Shown one piece after another: positions 42,774 to 51,673 of a stretch of DNA of 64,000 nucleotides (position 1 is the stretch's first letter; every line of letters begins with the position of its first letter). The notes under the pieces were generated by a model. That model made no database searches. It was not told where the DNA came from and was given only the letters and a program-made list of their open reading frames with translations. Origin of the DNA: Senegalimassilia faecalis (GTDB lineage: Bacteria > Actinomycetota > Coriobacteriia > Coriobacteriales > Eggerthellaceae); NCBI RefSeq assembly GCF_004135645.1, contig NZ_SDPW01000001.1, positions 930,001-994,000 of the forward strand. The letters are read 5' to 3'. A program made the translations under genes and the position numbers.

Positions 42774-43922
42774 ATGGGCATCTTCTCGAAGTTCGAGGGC
42801 AAAATGGAGGATACGTTCGAGGGCACTGCGGACAAAATGTTCGACGCCCCTATTTCCCCTGTTCAAATTGCTAAGAAAGCCGAAAAGCAGATGCGCCGCG
42901 AAAAGATGGTCGGCGCCGGCAAGCAATACGCGCCCACGCTGTACACCGTGCTGGTGAACCCCGACGACGACCGTCGCCTGTTCGGTTACTACCCCACGCT
43001 TGCAGGCGAAACGGAAACGTACCTGGCCGCGAAGGCGTCCGAGCAGGGCCTGATGATGGACGGCCAGCCGCTCGTGCGCTTTATCGTAGACGAGGGCCTC
43101 AAGCACGGCAAGTTCGACGTCATCGCCGAAGCCGTGGCCGCGCCCATCATCGCGCAGCTGCGCAACGAGGAAATGCAGCGTTACGGCCTGGCGAACAACG
43201 GCTACGGTGCGGAGGCCGCCTACCCTGCGCAGCAGTTCGGCCGCTCGGCTGCCGCCATGGCGCCTGAGCAGTACTTCGAGCAGGCCCCGTACGAGCAGCC
43301 GCACTATAACCAGTACGAGCAACCGTACGACCGGGGCTATCAGCAACCGGCCGTCCAGCAGGCAGCCCCCGCTTCCAACGGCTGGGAGCCGCAGGGCTAC
43401 CAGCCCGCGCCCGCGCCCGCGCCCATGCCGCAGCCCGACTTCGGCGCCGCGCCCATGGCCGGAGCGGCGGCCGCAGGTGCCGCAGCCGGTTACGCTGCTG
43501 CACAGGCCTCGCCCCAGCCGCAGGCCATCCCGCAGCCCGCGCCCCAGCAGTACGGCGCGCCCCAGCCGGCCGCTGCCGCCAACACCGTCGTGTTCGCAGG
43601 CAACCCGGCCGACCTGCAGCAGCCGCATCAGGCAGCTGGCCGTGCTCGCTTGATCGACACGGCCGCGAACCGCGCGTTCGACCTGGCCAGCGCCCGCGTT
43701 TCGCTCGGCCGCGAATCGCACAACACCATCACCATCCCCGACATCAACGTGTCGCGCAACCATGCCGAAATCACGTTGAGCCCGCAGGGCATGTGGATCA
43801 TCACCGACCTTGGCTCCACGAATGGCACGTACGTCAACGGCCGCGCCATCGCAAGCCAGCCGCTCAACGAGGGCGACCACATCTCCGTCGGCACCACCGA
43901 CCTTGTGTTCACCCTGGCATAA
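42774..43922 (+). CDS. fhaA: FHA-domain protein FhaA with DUF3662 N-terminus
   Basis: 382 residues from ATG 42774, behind AAGGAG. Residues 1-120 are the DUF3662 domain (GIFSKFEGKMEDTFEGTADKMF) and 305-382 an FHA domain (VSLGRESHNTITIPD, NVSRNHAEI, GSTNGTYVNG). A Gln/Pro/Tyr-rich linker lies between. FhaA binds phosphothreonine proteins, in mycobacteria including the phosphorylated pseudokinase MviN, and tunes peptidoglycan synthesis. It starts the operon fhaA-fhaB-pstP-rodA/pbpA-pknB. Confidence 0.93.
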   Translation: MGIFSKFEGKMEDTFEGTADKMFDAPISPVQIAKKAEKQMRREKMVGAGKQYAPTLYTVLVNPDDDRRLFGYYPTLAGETETYLAAKASEQGLMMDGQPLVRFIVDEGLKHGKFDVIAEAVAAPIIAQLRNEEMQRYGLANNGYGAEAAYPAQQFGRSAAAMAPEQYFEQAPYEQPHYNQYEQPYDRGYQQPAVQQAAPASNGWEPQGYQPAPAPAPMPQPDFGAAPMAGAAAAGAAAGYAAAQASPQPQAIPQPAPQQYGAPQPAAAANTVVFAGNPADLQQPHQAAGRARLIDTAANRAFDLASARVSLGRESHNTITIPDINVSRNHAEITLSPQGMWIITDLGSTNGTYVNGRAIASQPLNEGDHISVGTTDLVFTLA

Positions 43923-43943
43923 CGGAAAAGCGAAGGACACCCC

Positions 43944-44357
43944 GTGATTGACTACGCGCTACTTCTTATTCGCCTGCTGTTCGTTGCGCTGCTTTACCTG
44001 TTCCTGTTCGCCATCATGAAAACGGGAATCGGCGCCGTGCGCGGCCAGCGCAAGCGCGAGCGCACCTGGAGCCTTTCGGTCGAACGCGGCCCGAAAGAGC
44101 TGCGCGGCGTGTCCATCGTTGTGCGCGGGCCGGTCATCGTGGGCCGCAACCCCGGCGCAGACATCGTCATCGGCGCGGGCTATGTGTCGGGAAGGCACGC
44201 CCGCTTCAGCCTGATGGGGCAAAACCTCTTCGTCGAGGACCTTGGCTCCACCAACGGCACGGCCGTGAACGGCCAATTTATTACCGAGCCCACCGCCCTG
44301 CGTAGCGGCGACACCGTTAACGTGGGCGACGTGGCCATTCGTGTGAGGTTTTCATAA
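43944..44357 (+). CDS. fhaB: Membrane-anchored FHA protein FhaB
   Basis: 137 residues from GTG 43944 behind GAAGGA. One membrane helix (3-25) precedes an FHA domain (VIVGRNPGADIVIG, VSGRHARFSL, GSTNGTAVNG). It probably docks phosphothreonine-bearing kinase or PBP at the membrane. Its stop overlaps the start of pstP (TAATG), a sign of coupled translation. Confidence 0.92.
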   Translation: MIDYALLLIRLLFVALLYLFLFAIMKTGIGAVRGQRKRERTWSLSVERGPKELRGVSIVVRGPVIVGRNPGADIVIGAGYVSGRHARFSLMGQNLFVEDLGSTNGTAVNGQFITEPTALRSGDTVNVGDVAIRVRFS

Positions 44358-45472
44358 TGGCACGTGAACAGCGTTCCTATAAGTCCACGCAACGCACCCG
44401 CAAAGGCGCCGTCACCACGTTCGGCAGCCGCACCGACGTCGGCTGCGTACGCGACCACAACGAAGACAGCCTAATTGTCACGCCGCCGCTGTTCGCCGTT
44501 GCCGACGGCATGGGCGGCCATGCAGCGGGCGAAGTGGCATCGGAAATCGCCGTGAACGTGCTGGCGGAATTCGCCCCGAAAGATCTTGACGGAGCCGTAC
44601 TCGAGCACGCCGTCGAAGAGGCGAATCGCGAAATCATCCGCGCTGCGCACGACGGTCGCGGCCGCGACGGCATGGGCACCACCATGACCGCCTGCATGCT
44701 CGAGAACGAGCGCCTGCTTATCGCGCAGGTCGGCGACTCGCGCGCCTACCTGCTTCACCAGGGAAAACTCCAACAACTCACGCGCGATCACAGTTTGATG
44801 ACCGACATGATCGAAGCCGGCCAGCTCACGCCCGAAGAGGCACGCCATCATCCGCAGCGCTCCGTCATTACGCGCGCGCTTGGCAGCGACCCGCACACGC
44901 GCCCCGACATGTACGAGATCAACGTCGAAACCGGCGACAGGCTGCTGGTGTGCTCTGACGGCTTGTCGTCCATGATTCGCGACGAGCAGATCGAAGCCAC
45001 CATGCGCCGCGTGCGCGACCCGCAACGCTGCGCATCGCAGCTGGTCAACGAGGCAATCGCCGCCGGCGGCCACGACAACGTCACCGTCATCGTGGCCGAT
45101 GTCACGGGCTTCGCCGAGAAGCGCCGCAAGAAGATGGCGCGCAAAACGAAGCTGTCCGTGGCGCTGGTGTTCGTCCTGCTGCTTGCTATTCTTGGCGGCA
45201 CGGCCTGGGGCGTGCACACGTGGCTGCACACCACCGCCTACCTGGGCAACGACAACGGCAAGGTTGCCGTGTACAGCGGCGTGCCCGCCGACGTGTTCGG
45301 CATGCCGCTGCACAGCCAGGTGGAAACAACGGATGTGAACGTGTCCGACTTGCAGCCCGGCACCGCCGCGCGCCTGCAAGACGGCATTCGCGTAGACACG
45401 CTTGACGCCGCAAACGACCTGGTGCAGCAGTACCGCGACGAGGCGGCGCAGCACAACAAGGCGGAAGGATAG
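44357..45472 (+). CDS. pstP: PP2C-type Ser/Thr phosphatase PstP
   Basis: 371 residues from ATG 44357. PP2C motifs are RTDVGCVRDHNEDS, FAVADGMGGHAAGE, GDSRAYLL, SDGLSSMI and GGHDNVTVIVAD, with the metal-binding aspartates in place. A membrane helix follows (about 258-280) and a 90-residue outside domain. It reverses phosphorylation by the PASTA kinase at 48349. Confidence 0.95.
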   Translation: MAREQRSYKSTQRTRKGAVTTFGSRTDVGCVRDHNEDSLIVTPPLFAVADGMGGHAAGEVASEIAVNVLAEFAPKDLDGAVLEHAVEEANREIIRAAHDGRGRDGMGTTMTACMLENERLLIAQVGDSRAYLLHQGKLQQLTRDHSLMTDMIEAGQLTPEEARHHPQRSVITRALGSDPHTRPDMYEINVETGDRLLVCSDGLSSMIRDEQIEATMRRVRDPQRCASQLVNEAIAAGGHDNVTVIVADVTGFAEKRRKKMARKTKLSVALVFVLLLAILGGTAWGVHTWLHTTAYLGNDNGKVAVYSGVPADVFGMPLHSQVETTDVNVSDLQPGTAARLQDGIRVDTLDAANDLVQQYRDEAAQHNKAEG

Positions 45473-45478
45473 CCCGCC

Positions 45479-48274
45479 ATGTCCCGTCGCAACATAGAAC
45501 TCATCCTGCTGTTGGTGGCCGCTCCCGTGGTGGCCCTGCTGTTCGTGATGATCGCCATCAACGAAGGCCAGCAGGTCAACTTCGATTCGCTGAGCGTGCC
45601 CATCGGCATCTTCGCCGCTTTCGTGGTGGCGCATCTTGCCGTGCGCAAGCTCGCCCCCGGCGCCGACCCGGCACTTTTGCCGCTTGCGTTCTCGCTTTCG
45701 GGCATCGGCATCGCCTTCATCACGCGCATCGCCCCGTTCACCGACGCCCCCAACATGGCGCAAGGCCAGGTGATGTGGCTGTTCGTAGGCGTTGGCTGCA
45801 TGGTTTCGGTGCTGCTTTTGTTCCGCAACTTAGACAAGGTTGCCAACTATAAATACACGCTCATGCTTGCGGGCATCATCTTGCTGCTCAGCCCGCTTAT
45901 CCCGGGCCTGGGCCAAGAAATCTACGGCAGTAAAATCTGGCTGCATATCGGCGGCTTCTCGTTCCAACCAGGCGAAATCGCGAAAATCGTCATCGTGCTG
46001 TTCATGGCAAGCTATCTGGCGGAAAACCGCGAAATGCTGTCCGTGTTCACCGTGCGCATGGGGCCGCTGCGCCTGCCTGACATCCGCTCGCTGCTGCCGC
46101 TGCTGCTTATGTGGGGCGTGGCCATGCTCATCGTGGTCTTCGAGAAGGACCTCGGCAGCGCCATGGTGTTCTTCTTCGTGTTCCTGCTGATGCTCTATGT
46201 TGCCACAGGCAAGAAGTTTTACCTGATCATCGGCCTGGGCCTTATGGCCATTGGCGGCGTGGCGGCCTTCATGGCCTTCAGCCACGTGCAGGTGCGCGTG
46301 AACACGTGGCTTGACCCGTTCGCCGATGCGCAGAACACCGGCTACCAGCTGTGCCAGGCGCTGTACTCCATTGCCGACGGCGACCTGTTCGGCGTGGGCC
46401 TGGGCAATGGCCTTGCCGGCGGCACCGACGCGTTCAGCGCCATCCCCGTTGTGGAAAGCGACTTCATTTTCGCCGACATCGCCGAGGAAATCGGCCTGCT
46501 GGGCGCCTCGGGCGTGCTGCTGCTGTTCCTGTGCTTCGCCATCCGCGGCTTCTTGACGGCCGCGCGCGCGAAGTCCGACGTGTCCAGCTTCGTGGCCGTG
46601 GGCCTGACCAGCATGATCGTGCTGCAGGCGTTCATCATCGTCGGCGGCGTCACGCGCGTCATCCCGCTGACGGGCCTAACGCTTCCGTTCATCAGCCAGG
46701 GCGGCTCGTCGCTTCTGGGCAGCTTCATCATCGTGGGCTTTCTGCTGCGCGCGGGCGACGAGGCCACGGGCATCGAGTCCGAAATGCTGAACGGCACCAC
46801 GTCCAGCCTGCACTCCAACAGCGTGCTCGGCCGCATCAGCCTGGGCAAACGCCTGACGCACAGCATGTTGTTCTGCAGCGCGCTGTTCGCCATTTTGGTG
46901 GCGAACCTGACGCTGATCATGGTGGTGAACGCCGATTCCTACCAAAGCATGCCAGGCAACAACCACACGCTTGCCAAGGAAGCGAAAAGCGAGCGCGGCA
47001 CCATTTCCACATACGACGGCATCGTGCTGGCACGCAGCGTGCTTGACGACGACGGCAGCTACAGCCGCATCTACCCTGCCGGCGACCTGGCCAGCCACGT
47101 GGTGGGCTACGTGTCGCAGCAGTACGGCACGTCGGGCATTGAAGACGCGTACAACGACACGCTCAAAGGCCAGGAGAACTTCGCCACCTGGACTGATGTG
47201 CTCAACGACATGGCCGGCATCGGCACGACGGGCAACGACGTGACGCTCACCATCAACTCGAAGATCCAGCAGGCAGCGCAGGACGCCATCGCCGGCAAGA
47301 AGGGCGCTGCCGTGGTCATGGACCCGAAAACAGGCGCCGTCCTTGCCATGGCCAGCGCGCCGACCTACGACGCCGCCAACTTTGAGCAGGTCATCGCCGC
47401 GGCGAACGCCGACAGCTCCGACTCGTCGCTTATCAACCGCGCAACGGGCAACCTATACGCCCCCGGCTCCACGTTCAAGATGGTCACGTTGTCCACGGCG
47501 CTTGAGGACGATGTTGCCAACGAGTCCACCACGTTCTCGTCGCCGGGCACCATCGACATCGGAAACGCGTCCGTGTCGAACTTCAACCACATGAGCTACG
47601 GCACGCAAACGCTCGAGCAGGCCACCTGGTGGTCCGCCAACACCGTATACGGCCAGCTAGGCGTGCAAATGGGCGCCGACAAGCTGGTGGAAGGCGCCGA
47701 GCGCTTCGGGTTCAACCAAACGTTCGATTTCCCGCTGGTCATGTACACGTCGCTTATGGCAGACCCCAACGAAATGACCGAATGGGAAACCGCCTGGGCC
47801 GCCGCCGGCGTGCCCGTCAACCCCATGAACCACGAGAGCCCGGCCGGCCCGCAGGCCACCGTACTGCAGATGGCCATGGTGGGCAGCGCCATCGCCAACG
47901 ACGGCGTGCAGATGACGCCGTACCTGGTCGACGGCATCTACAACGCCAACGGCGAACGCAGCTTCACGGCGCAACCGCAAAAACTGCGCACGTCCATCAG
48001 CGCCGAAACCGCAAAACGCGTGCGCGAGGTGCTCAAGGGCGTCGTGAATAACGGCACCGGCACCGCTGCGCGCATCGACGGCGTGGACGTGGCCGGCAAA
48101 ACCGGCACCGCCGAGAAAAACGACGGCAACGACATGTGGTTCGTAGGCATGGCTCCCGCCGACGACGCAAGCATCGTGGTTGCCGTGGTAATCGAAGATG
48201 GCGAAGAAAGCGAAGGCACCATCAAAGCGCATGATATTTTGCAAACCGCTTTGGAAGTTCAGGGCCTTTTATAG
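45479..48274 (+). CDS. Fusion of SEDS glycosyltransferase (RodA/FtsW) and class B penicillin-binding protein
   Basis: 931 residues from ATG 45479 behind GGAAGGA. Residues 1-430 are a SEDS polymerase with the conserved WLDPF and PFISQGGSSLL motifs. After a further membrane helix the class B PBP starts at about 440. Its transpeptidase has SxxK at S664-K667 (APGSTFKM), SxN in WWSANTVY and KTGT at 874-877. In mycobacteria rodA and pbpA are adjacent separate genes. Here no stop or frameshift intervenes, so polymerase and crosslinker are one polypeptide. The protein should be both septal/lateral peptidoglycan polymerase and beta-lactam target. Confidence 0.93.
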   Translation: MSRRNIELILLLVAAPVVALLFVMIAINEGQQVNFDSLSVPIGIFAAFVVAHLAVRKLAPGADPALLPLAFSLSGIGIAFITRIAPFTDAPNMAQGQVMWLFVGVGCMVSVLLLFRNLDKVANYKYTLMLAGIILLLSPLIPGLGQEIYGSKIWLHIGGFSFQPGEIAKIVIVLFMASYLAENREMLSVFTVRMGPLRLPDIRSLLPLLLMWGVAMLIVVFEKDLGSAMVFFFVFLLMLYVATGKKFYLIIGLGLMAIGGVAAFMAFSHVQVRVNTWLDPFADAQNTGYQLCQALYSIADGDLFGVGLGNGLAGGTDAFSAIPVVESDFIFADIAEEIGLLGASGVLLLFLCFAIRGFLTAARAKSDVSSFVAVGLTSMIVLQAFIIVGGVTRVIPLTGLTLPFISQGGSSLLGSFIIVGFLLRAGDEATGIESEMLNGTTSSLHSNSVLGRISLGKRLTHSMLFCSALFAILVANLTLIMVVNADSYQSMPGNNHTLAKEAKSERGTISTYDGIVLARSVLDDDGSYSRIYPAGDLASHVVGYVSQQYGTSGIEDAYNDTLKGQENFATWTDVLNDMAGIGTTGNDVTLTINSKIQQAAQDAIAGKKGAAVVMDPKTGAVLAMASAPTYDAANFEQVIAAANADSSDSSLINRATGNLYAPGSTFKMVTLSTALEDDVANESTTFSSPGTIDIGNASVSNFNHMSYGTQTLEQATWWSANTVYGQLGVQMGADKLVEGAERFGFNQTFDFPLVMYTSLMADPNEMTEWETAWAAAGVPVNPMNHESPAGPQATVLQMAMVGSAIANDGVQMTPYLVDGIYNANGERSFTAQPQKLRTSISAETAKRVREVLKGVVNNGTGTAARIDGVDVAGKTGTAEKNDGNDMWFVGMAPADDASIVVAVVIEDGEESEGTIKAHDILQTALEVQGLL

Positions 48275-48348
48275 ATAAAGTGTGCTCGGCGCGGTACTAT
48301 GAGGGTTACGCAAATACCGCCCAGCATGTGACCTAAAGGAGTTTAAAC

Positions 48349-50388
48349 GTGACCGGAAACATGATCGGCAGGGTGTTCAACAACCGCTACCAAATAACCG
48401 AGCGCATCGGCATCGGCGGCATGGCCGAGGTGTACCGCGCGCAAGATAACGTCTTGGGTCGTATGGTGGCAGTAAAGGTGATGTTGCCCCAGTACGCCGC
48501 AGACCAAAGCTTCACCCAGCGCTTCAAGCAGGAAGCGGCAAGCGCTGCCAACCTGCAAAGCCCCTACATCGTCAACGTGTACGACTGGGGCCAGGACGAA
48601 GGCACCTACTACATCGTCATGGAATACGTGCGCGGCTCCGACCTGAAAACCGCCATCAACCAGCGCGGCGCCATCAACCAGCGCAAGGTCGCCGAAATCG
48701 GCAGCCAGGTGTGCCAGGCGCTTTCCGTGGCTCACGGTCTTGACATCATCCATCGCGACATCAAGCCGCAAAACATCATGGTGCAGCCCGACGGCAACGT
48801 GAAGGTCATGGACTTCGGCATTGCGCGTGCGAAGAACTCCACGAAAGAGCAAACGTCCAGCGTGCTGGGCACGGCGCACTATATCTCGCCTGAGCAGGCA
48901 CAAGGCAAGGAACTCACCGCCACCAGCGACATCTATTCGCTGGGCATCGTGCTGTACGAATCCGCCACGGGCAAGCTGCCGTTCGACGGCCCCGACGCCG
49001 TCAGCGTTGCCATGAAGCAGGTGCAGGACGAGCCGGTGCCTCCGCGCGAGCTGAACCCCGAGATCGATCCGTCGCTTGAGGCCATCATCATGAAGGCCAT
49101 GGCGAAAAACCCCATGGAGCGCTTCGCCACCGCAAAGGAAATGCGCTCGGCGCTCAACGACTACTTGGCCGGTCGCCCCGTTATGCTCGGCGGCGGCTTC
49201 ACCAGCGCGCAAACGCAGGTCATGAGCAACGTGCCTCCTATCAGCCCCATGGGCGACGGTACCGCAGTTATGCCTGCAGTCGGCGGCAACCAGCACGGTA
49301 CGTCCAAAAGCGGCCAAAGCCACTCGTATATGTCGGACAACACTGCGCCGAAGAACAACAAGAAGAAAATCGCCGCCATTGTTGCGGCCGTGGTTGCCGT
49401 GGTGGCGCTTATCGCCATCTGCGCGTTCGCGCTTGGCGGAAACGGCGACAGCAAGGAGCAGATCGAAGTTCCTGATGTCACGGGCCAAACGCTTGACGAG
49501 GCGAAATCCGCCATCCAGTCGGCCGGCTTCACGGTTGGCACCGTGCAGCAGCAATACTCCGACAAGGTGGAGTCCGGCAAGGTTATCAGCCAAGACCCCA
49601 TGGGCAAGTCGAAGAAAGCCAAGGGCTCCAGCATCAACTTGACGGTTTCGCAAGGAACCCAGGAAATCGAAGTGCCTGACCTTACGGGCAAAACCGCAGA
49701 TGAGGCTAAGAAACTCTTGCAGGCAAACGGCTTGAAGTTCAAGGCCGGCGCCGCTGAATACTCCGACACCGTCGACAAAGACCTTGTTGTGCGCCAGAAC
49801 GTTGAGGCCGGTTCGAAGGTTGCAAAGGACACTGTGGTCACGTACTACCTGTCGCTTGGTTCCGAAGGCTCCTCCGTGCCTAACGTGGTCGGCCAAACGC
49901 GCAGTGCCGCTACCACCACGCTGAACAACGCCGGCTTCTACGTCACGTACGATGAGCAGTACTCCGACAGCGTCGCCGAGGGCGTCGTCATCAGCCAAAC
50001 GCCCGAATCCGGCAGCAAGCTGAAGGCGGACGGCACTGTAAACATCGTGGTCAGCAAGGGTAAGGAAAGCAAGGCCGTCAGCGTGCCGAATGTTGTGGGC
50101 CAGTCTGAGGGTGCCGCAACCACCACGCTCAGCAACTCCGGCTTCCAGGTAACCACCGAATACCAAGCCAGCACTTCGGTTTCCGCCGGCAACGTTATCA
50201 GTCAAACGCCTTCAAGCGGGTCTGAACTTGATCCCGGCAAAACGGTGCACCTGGTCATCAGCACCGGCAGCGGGTCCACGGGCGGCGGTTCCGACAACAG
50301 CGGCAGCGGTGGCTCCAGCACGAGTGGCGGCTCTGGCGCCAATTCCACGGGCGGCGGCTCTGGCACTGGCTCCAACAGCACCAACTAA
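48349..50388 (+). CDS. pknB: PASTA-domain Ser/Thr protein kinase PknB
   Basis: 679 residues from GTG 48349 behind AAAGGAG. Kinase domain 13-275 with AVKVML lysine, HRDIKPQN, DFGIARA and a canonical activation loop. One membrane helix (about 345-367) leads to four PASTA domains (VPDVTGQTLDEA, VPDLTGKTADEA, VPNVVGQTRSAA, VPNVVGQSEGAA) that sense muropeptides or lipid II. A Ser/Gly tail ends the protein. pknA, its usual partner, is missing from the cluster. Confidence 0.97.
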   Translation: MTGNMIGRVFNNRYQITERIGIGGMAEVYRAQDNVLGRMVAVKVMLPQYAADQSFTQRFKQEAASAANLQSPYIVNVYDWGQDEGTYYIVMEYVRGSDLKTAINQRGAINQRKVAEIGSQVCQALSVAHGLDIIHRDIKPQNIMVQPDGNVKVMDFGIARAKNSTKEQTSSVLGTAHYISPEQAQGKELTATSDIYSLGIVLYESATGKLPFDGPDAVSVAMKQVQDEPVPPRELNPEIDPSLEAIIMKAMAKNPMERFATAKEMRSALNDYLAGRPVMLGGGFTSAQTQVMSNVPPISPMGDGTAVMPAVGGNQHGTSKSGQSHSYMSDNTAPKNNKKKIAAIVAAVVAVVALIAICAFALGGNGDSKEQIEVPDVTGQTLDEAKSAIQSAGFTVGTVQQQYSDKVESGKVISQDPMGKSKKAKGSSINLTVSQGTQEIEVPDLTGKTADEAKKLLQANGLKFKAGAAEYSDTVDKDLVVRQNVEAGSKVAKDTVVTYYLSLGSEGSSVPNVVGQTRSAATTTLNNAGFYVTYDEQYSDSVAEGVVISQTPESGSKLKADGTVNIVVSKGKESKAVSVPNVVGQSEGAATTTLSNSGFQVTTEYQASTSVSAGNVISQTPSSGSELDPGKTVHLVISTGSGSTGGGSDNSGSGGSSTSGGSGANSTGGGSGTGSNSTN

Positions 50389-50414
50389 CCAAAACGCGAC
50401 ACTCACTCGCGCCA

Positions 50415-50448
50415 ACGAGAAGAGCCCCCGCCAAGGGGCTCTTCTCGT
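50415..50448 (+). terminator. Terminator of the cell-wall/phosphorylation operon
   Basis: A 14-bp stem ACGAGAAGAGCCCC/GGGGCTCTTCTCGT follows pknB by 26 bases. The T-run is weak. Confidence 0.7.
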
Positions 50449-50464
50449 ATATACGGGACAAGGG

Positions 50465-50492
50465 TGGGACAAGGGGACAGTCCCTTGTCCCA
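50465..50492. repeat. REP-like palindrome TGGGACAAGGGGAC-A-GTCCCTTGTCCCA
   Basis: Near-perfect palindrome with one unpaired G around a single A. The related perfect palindrome is at 60724-60766. Confidence 0.7.
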
Positions 50493-51161
50493 TTCCGCAC
50501 CTGACAAACGACCTAGCGTCGTCAAGGAACCAGCTTCCCACAGAAAGCCCTTCGTGCGCGTTTCACCCAGCGCCGACATCAGGCCGCGGAAATTCCCCAT
50601 GCCCGTTGCCAAGTCCGTCACTTCGGCGGCACTGCGGTTGATGATGTAGCCGACGTATACCGTGGGCATGCCATCGGTGCCTTGCGTAAGCTTGTAATCG
50701 TACATCTTGCGGTCGGCATCAAGCGTGGTCTGCCTGCGATCATCGCCGCGCGCCGGCTCGGTCAAGGAGCACCCGTAGCTGAATGAGAACACCAGCGAAG
50801 AAGCAGGGTCGTTCTCCTTCAGAAGCTCGCTGCGGCAACGCGTCAACATCCAAAGAAGGCTGCATGACGTCGTCTTTCAGCAGCACGTCCACGTATGCTT
50901 CCAAAACGCCTTCGCCCTGTGCGGCAAGCGGAACCTCATCGTTGTTTTTCGGCTCATCTGGACTGGGCTTTTCGCTATTGATATTCTCCGAGCTATCGCT
51001 ATTTGATAACATCGCATCCCCTTCGGATTACCTTGTCGCAAGCGTTTACAAGCCCCTTGCCGCGCAATGCCTGCTCATCCTCTTCACTTCAAGTAAGCTC
51101 TATTGTTTTACGAACTTAACTGGTAACCAAAAAAATTTTTCTCATTTAACGAAATTAGGTA

Positions 51162-51190
51162 TTGACTTAGGGGCAAACGGCAGGCATAAT
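51162..51190 (+). promoter_or_regulatory. Promoter of the tRNA-Arg pair
   Basis: TTGACT and CATAAT separated by 17 bases, about 20 bases before the first tRNA. This is the best sigma-70-type promoter in the window. Confidence 0.8.
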
Positions 51191-51210
51191 AACCGTTGCT
51201 GTTTCAATGT

Positions 51211-51287
51211 GCGCCGTTACCTCAGCTGGATAGAGGGACTGACTACGAATCAGTACGTCGGGGGTTCGAATCCCTCACGGCGCACCA
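51211..51287 (+). tRNA. tRNA-Arg (anticodon ACG), copy 1
   Basis: 77 bases; acceptor GCGCCGT pairs with ACGGCGC, then A and an encoded CCA. Anticodon loop CTACGAA gives ACG (decodes CGN as inosine). T arm GGGGGTTCGAATCCCTC is normal. Confidence 0.97.
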
Positions 51288-51313
51288 TTTTAAACAGCGC
51301 CGCTTGACAATGT

Positions 51314-51390
51314 GCGCCGTTACCTCAGCTGGATAGAGGGACTGACTACGAATCAGTACGTCGGGGGTTCGAATCCCTCACGGCGCACCA
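51314..51390 (+). tRNA. tRNA-Arg (anticodon ACG), copy 2
   Basis: Identical in all 77 bases to the copy at 51211 and with the same five bases (AATGT) in front. A recent duplication on one transcript. Confidence 0.97.
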
Positions 51391-51407
51391 TTTTTAAGCT
51401 TTGAAAT

Positions 51408-51445
51408 CCGCAATGGCTCCATCGAGCACATGCGGTTTTTTGTTT
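51408..51445 (+). terminator. Terminator of the tRNA transcript
   Basis: CCGCA/TGCGG hairpin followed by TTTTTTGTTTT, 18 bases after the second tRNA. Confidence 0.7.
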
Positions 51446-51673
51446 TGTAGGCCAAGGAAAGGAATTCTGTTGAAGGTTCGAAAACCGAAACCTCACAGTA
51501 TGTAGCCTTCCTTCGACGCCATCCCTTACCGGCAGCCGAAGGTCAGGCTGCAACGCGCTCTCGTTTGACAGAGTCTTTACGCACCCGTGATGCCGCGTAG
51601 ATTCGGCGACGGTACTATCGCGGGCACGATGAAAACTCTACCGAACGCGAGCATGGACAGTAAGGGAAATCAC

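Larger units (their letters stand above)
50403..51012 (-). pseudogene. Frameshifted gene of unknown function
   Basis: ATG 51012 has a good site (GAAGGGG) and reads SNSDSSENINSEKPSPDEP ... EAYVDVLLKDDVMQPSLD. The frame then ends within 40 codons, whereas the neighbouring frame from about 50850 continues with CRSELLKENDPASSLVFSFSYGC and a globular segment MYDYKLTQGTDGMPTVYVGYIINR. A single-base frameshift near 50850 joins them. The 3' end runs through a GGGACAAGG palindrome (50465-50492) and the pknB terminator, so the original end may be lost. Family unknown. Confidence 0.5.

Noticed and set aside
51391-51673. Mg2+-sensing M-box riboswitch before the Mg2+ transport genes
   Set aside because: The leader shows the tRNA terminator and no M-box-like conserved stems that I can recognise.
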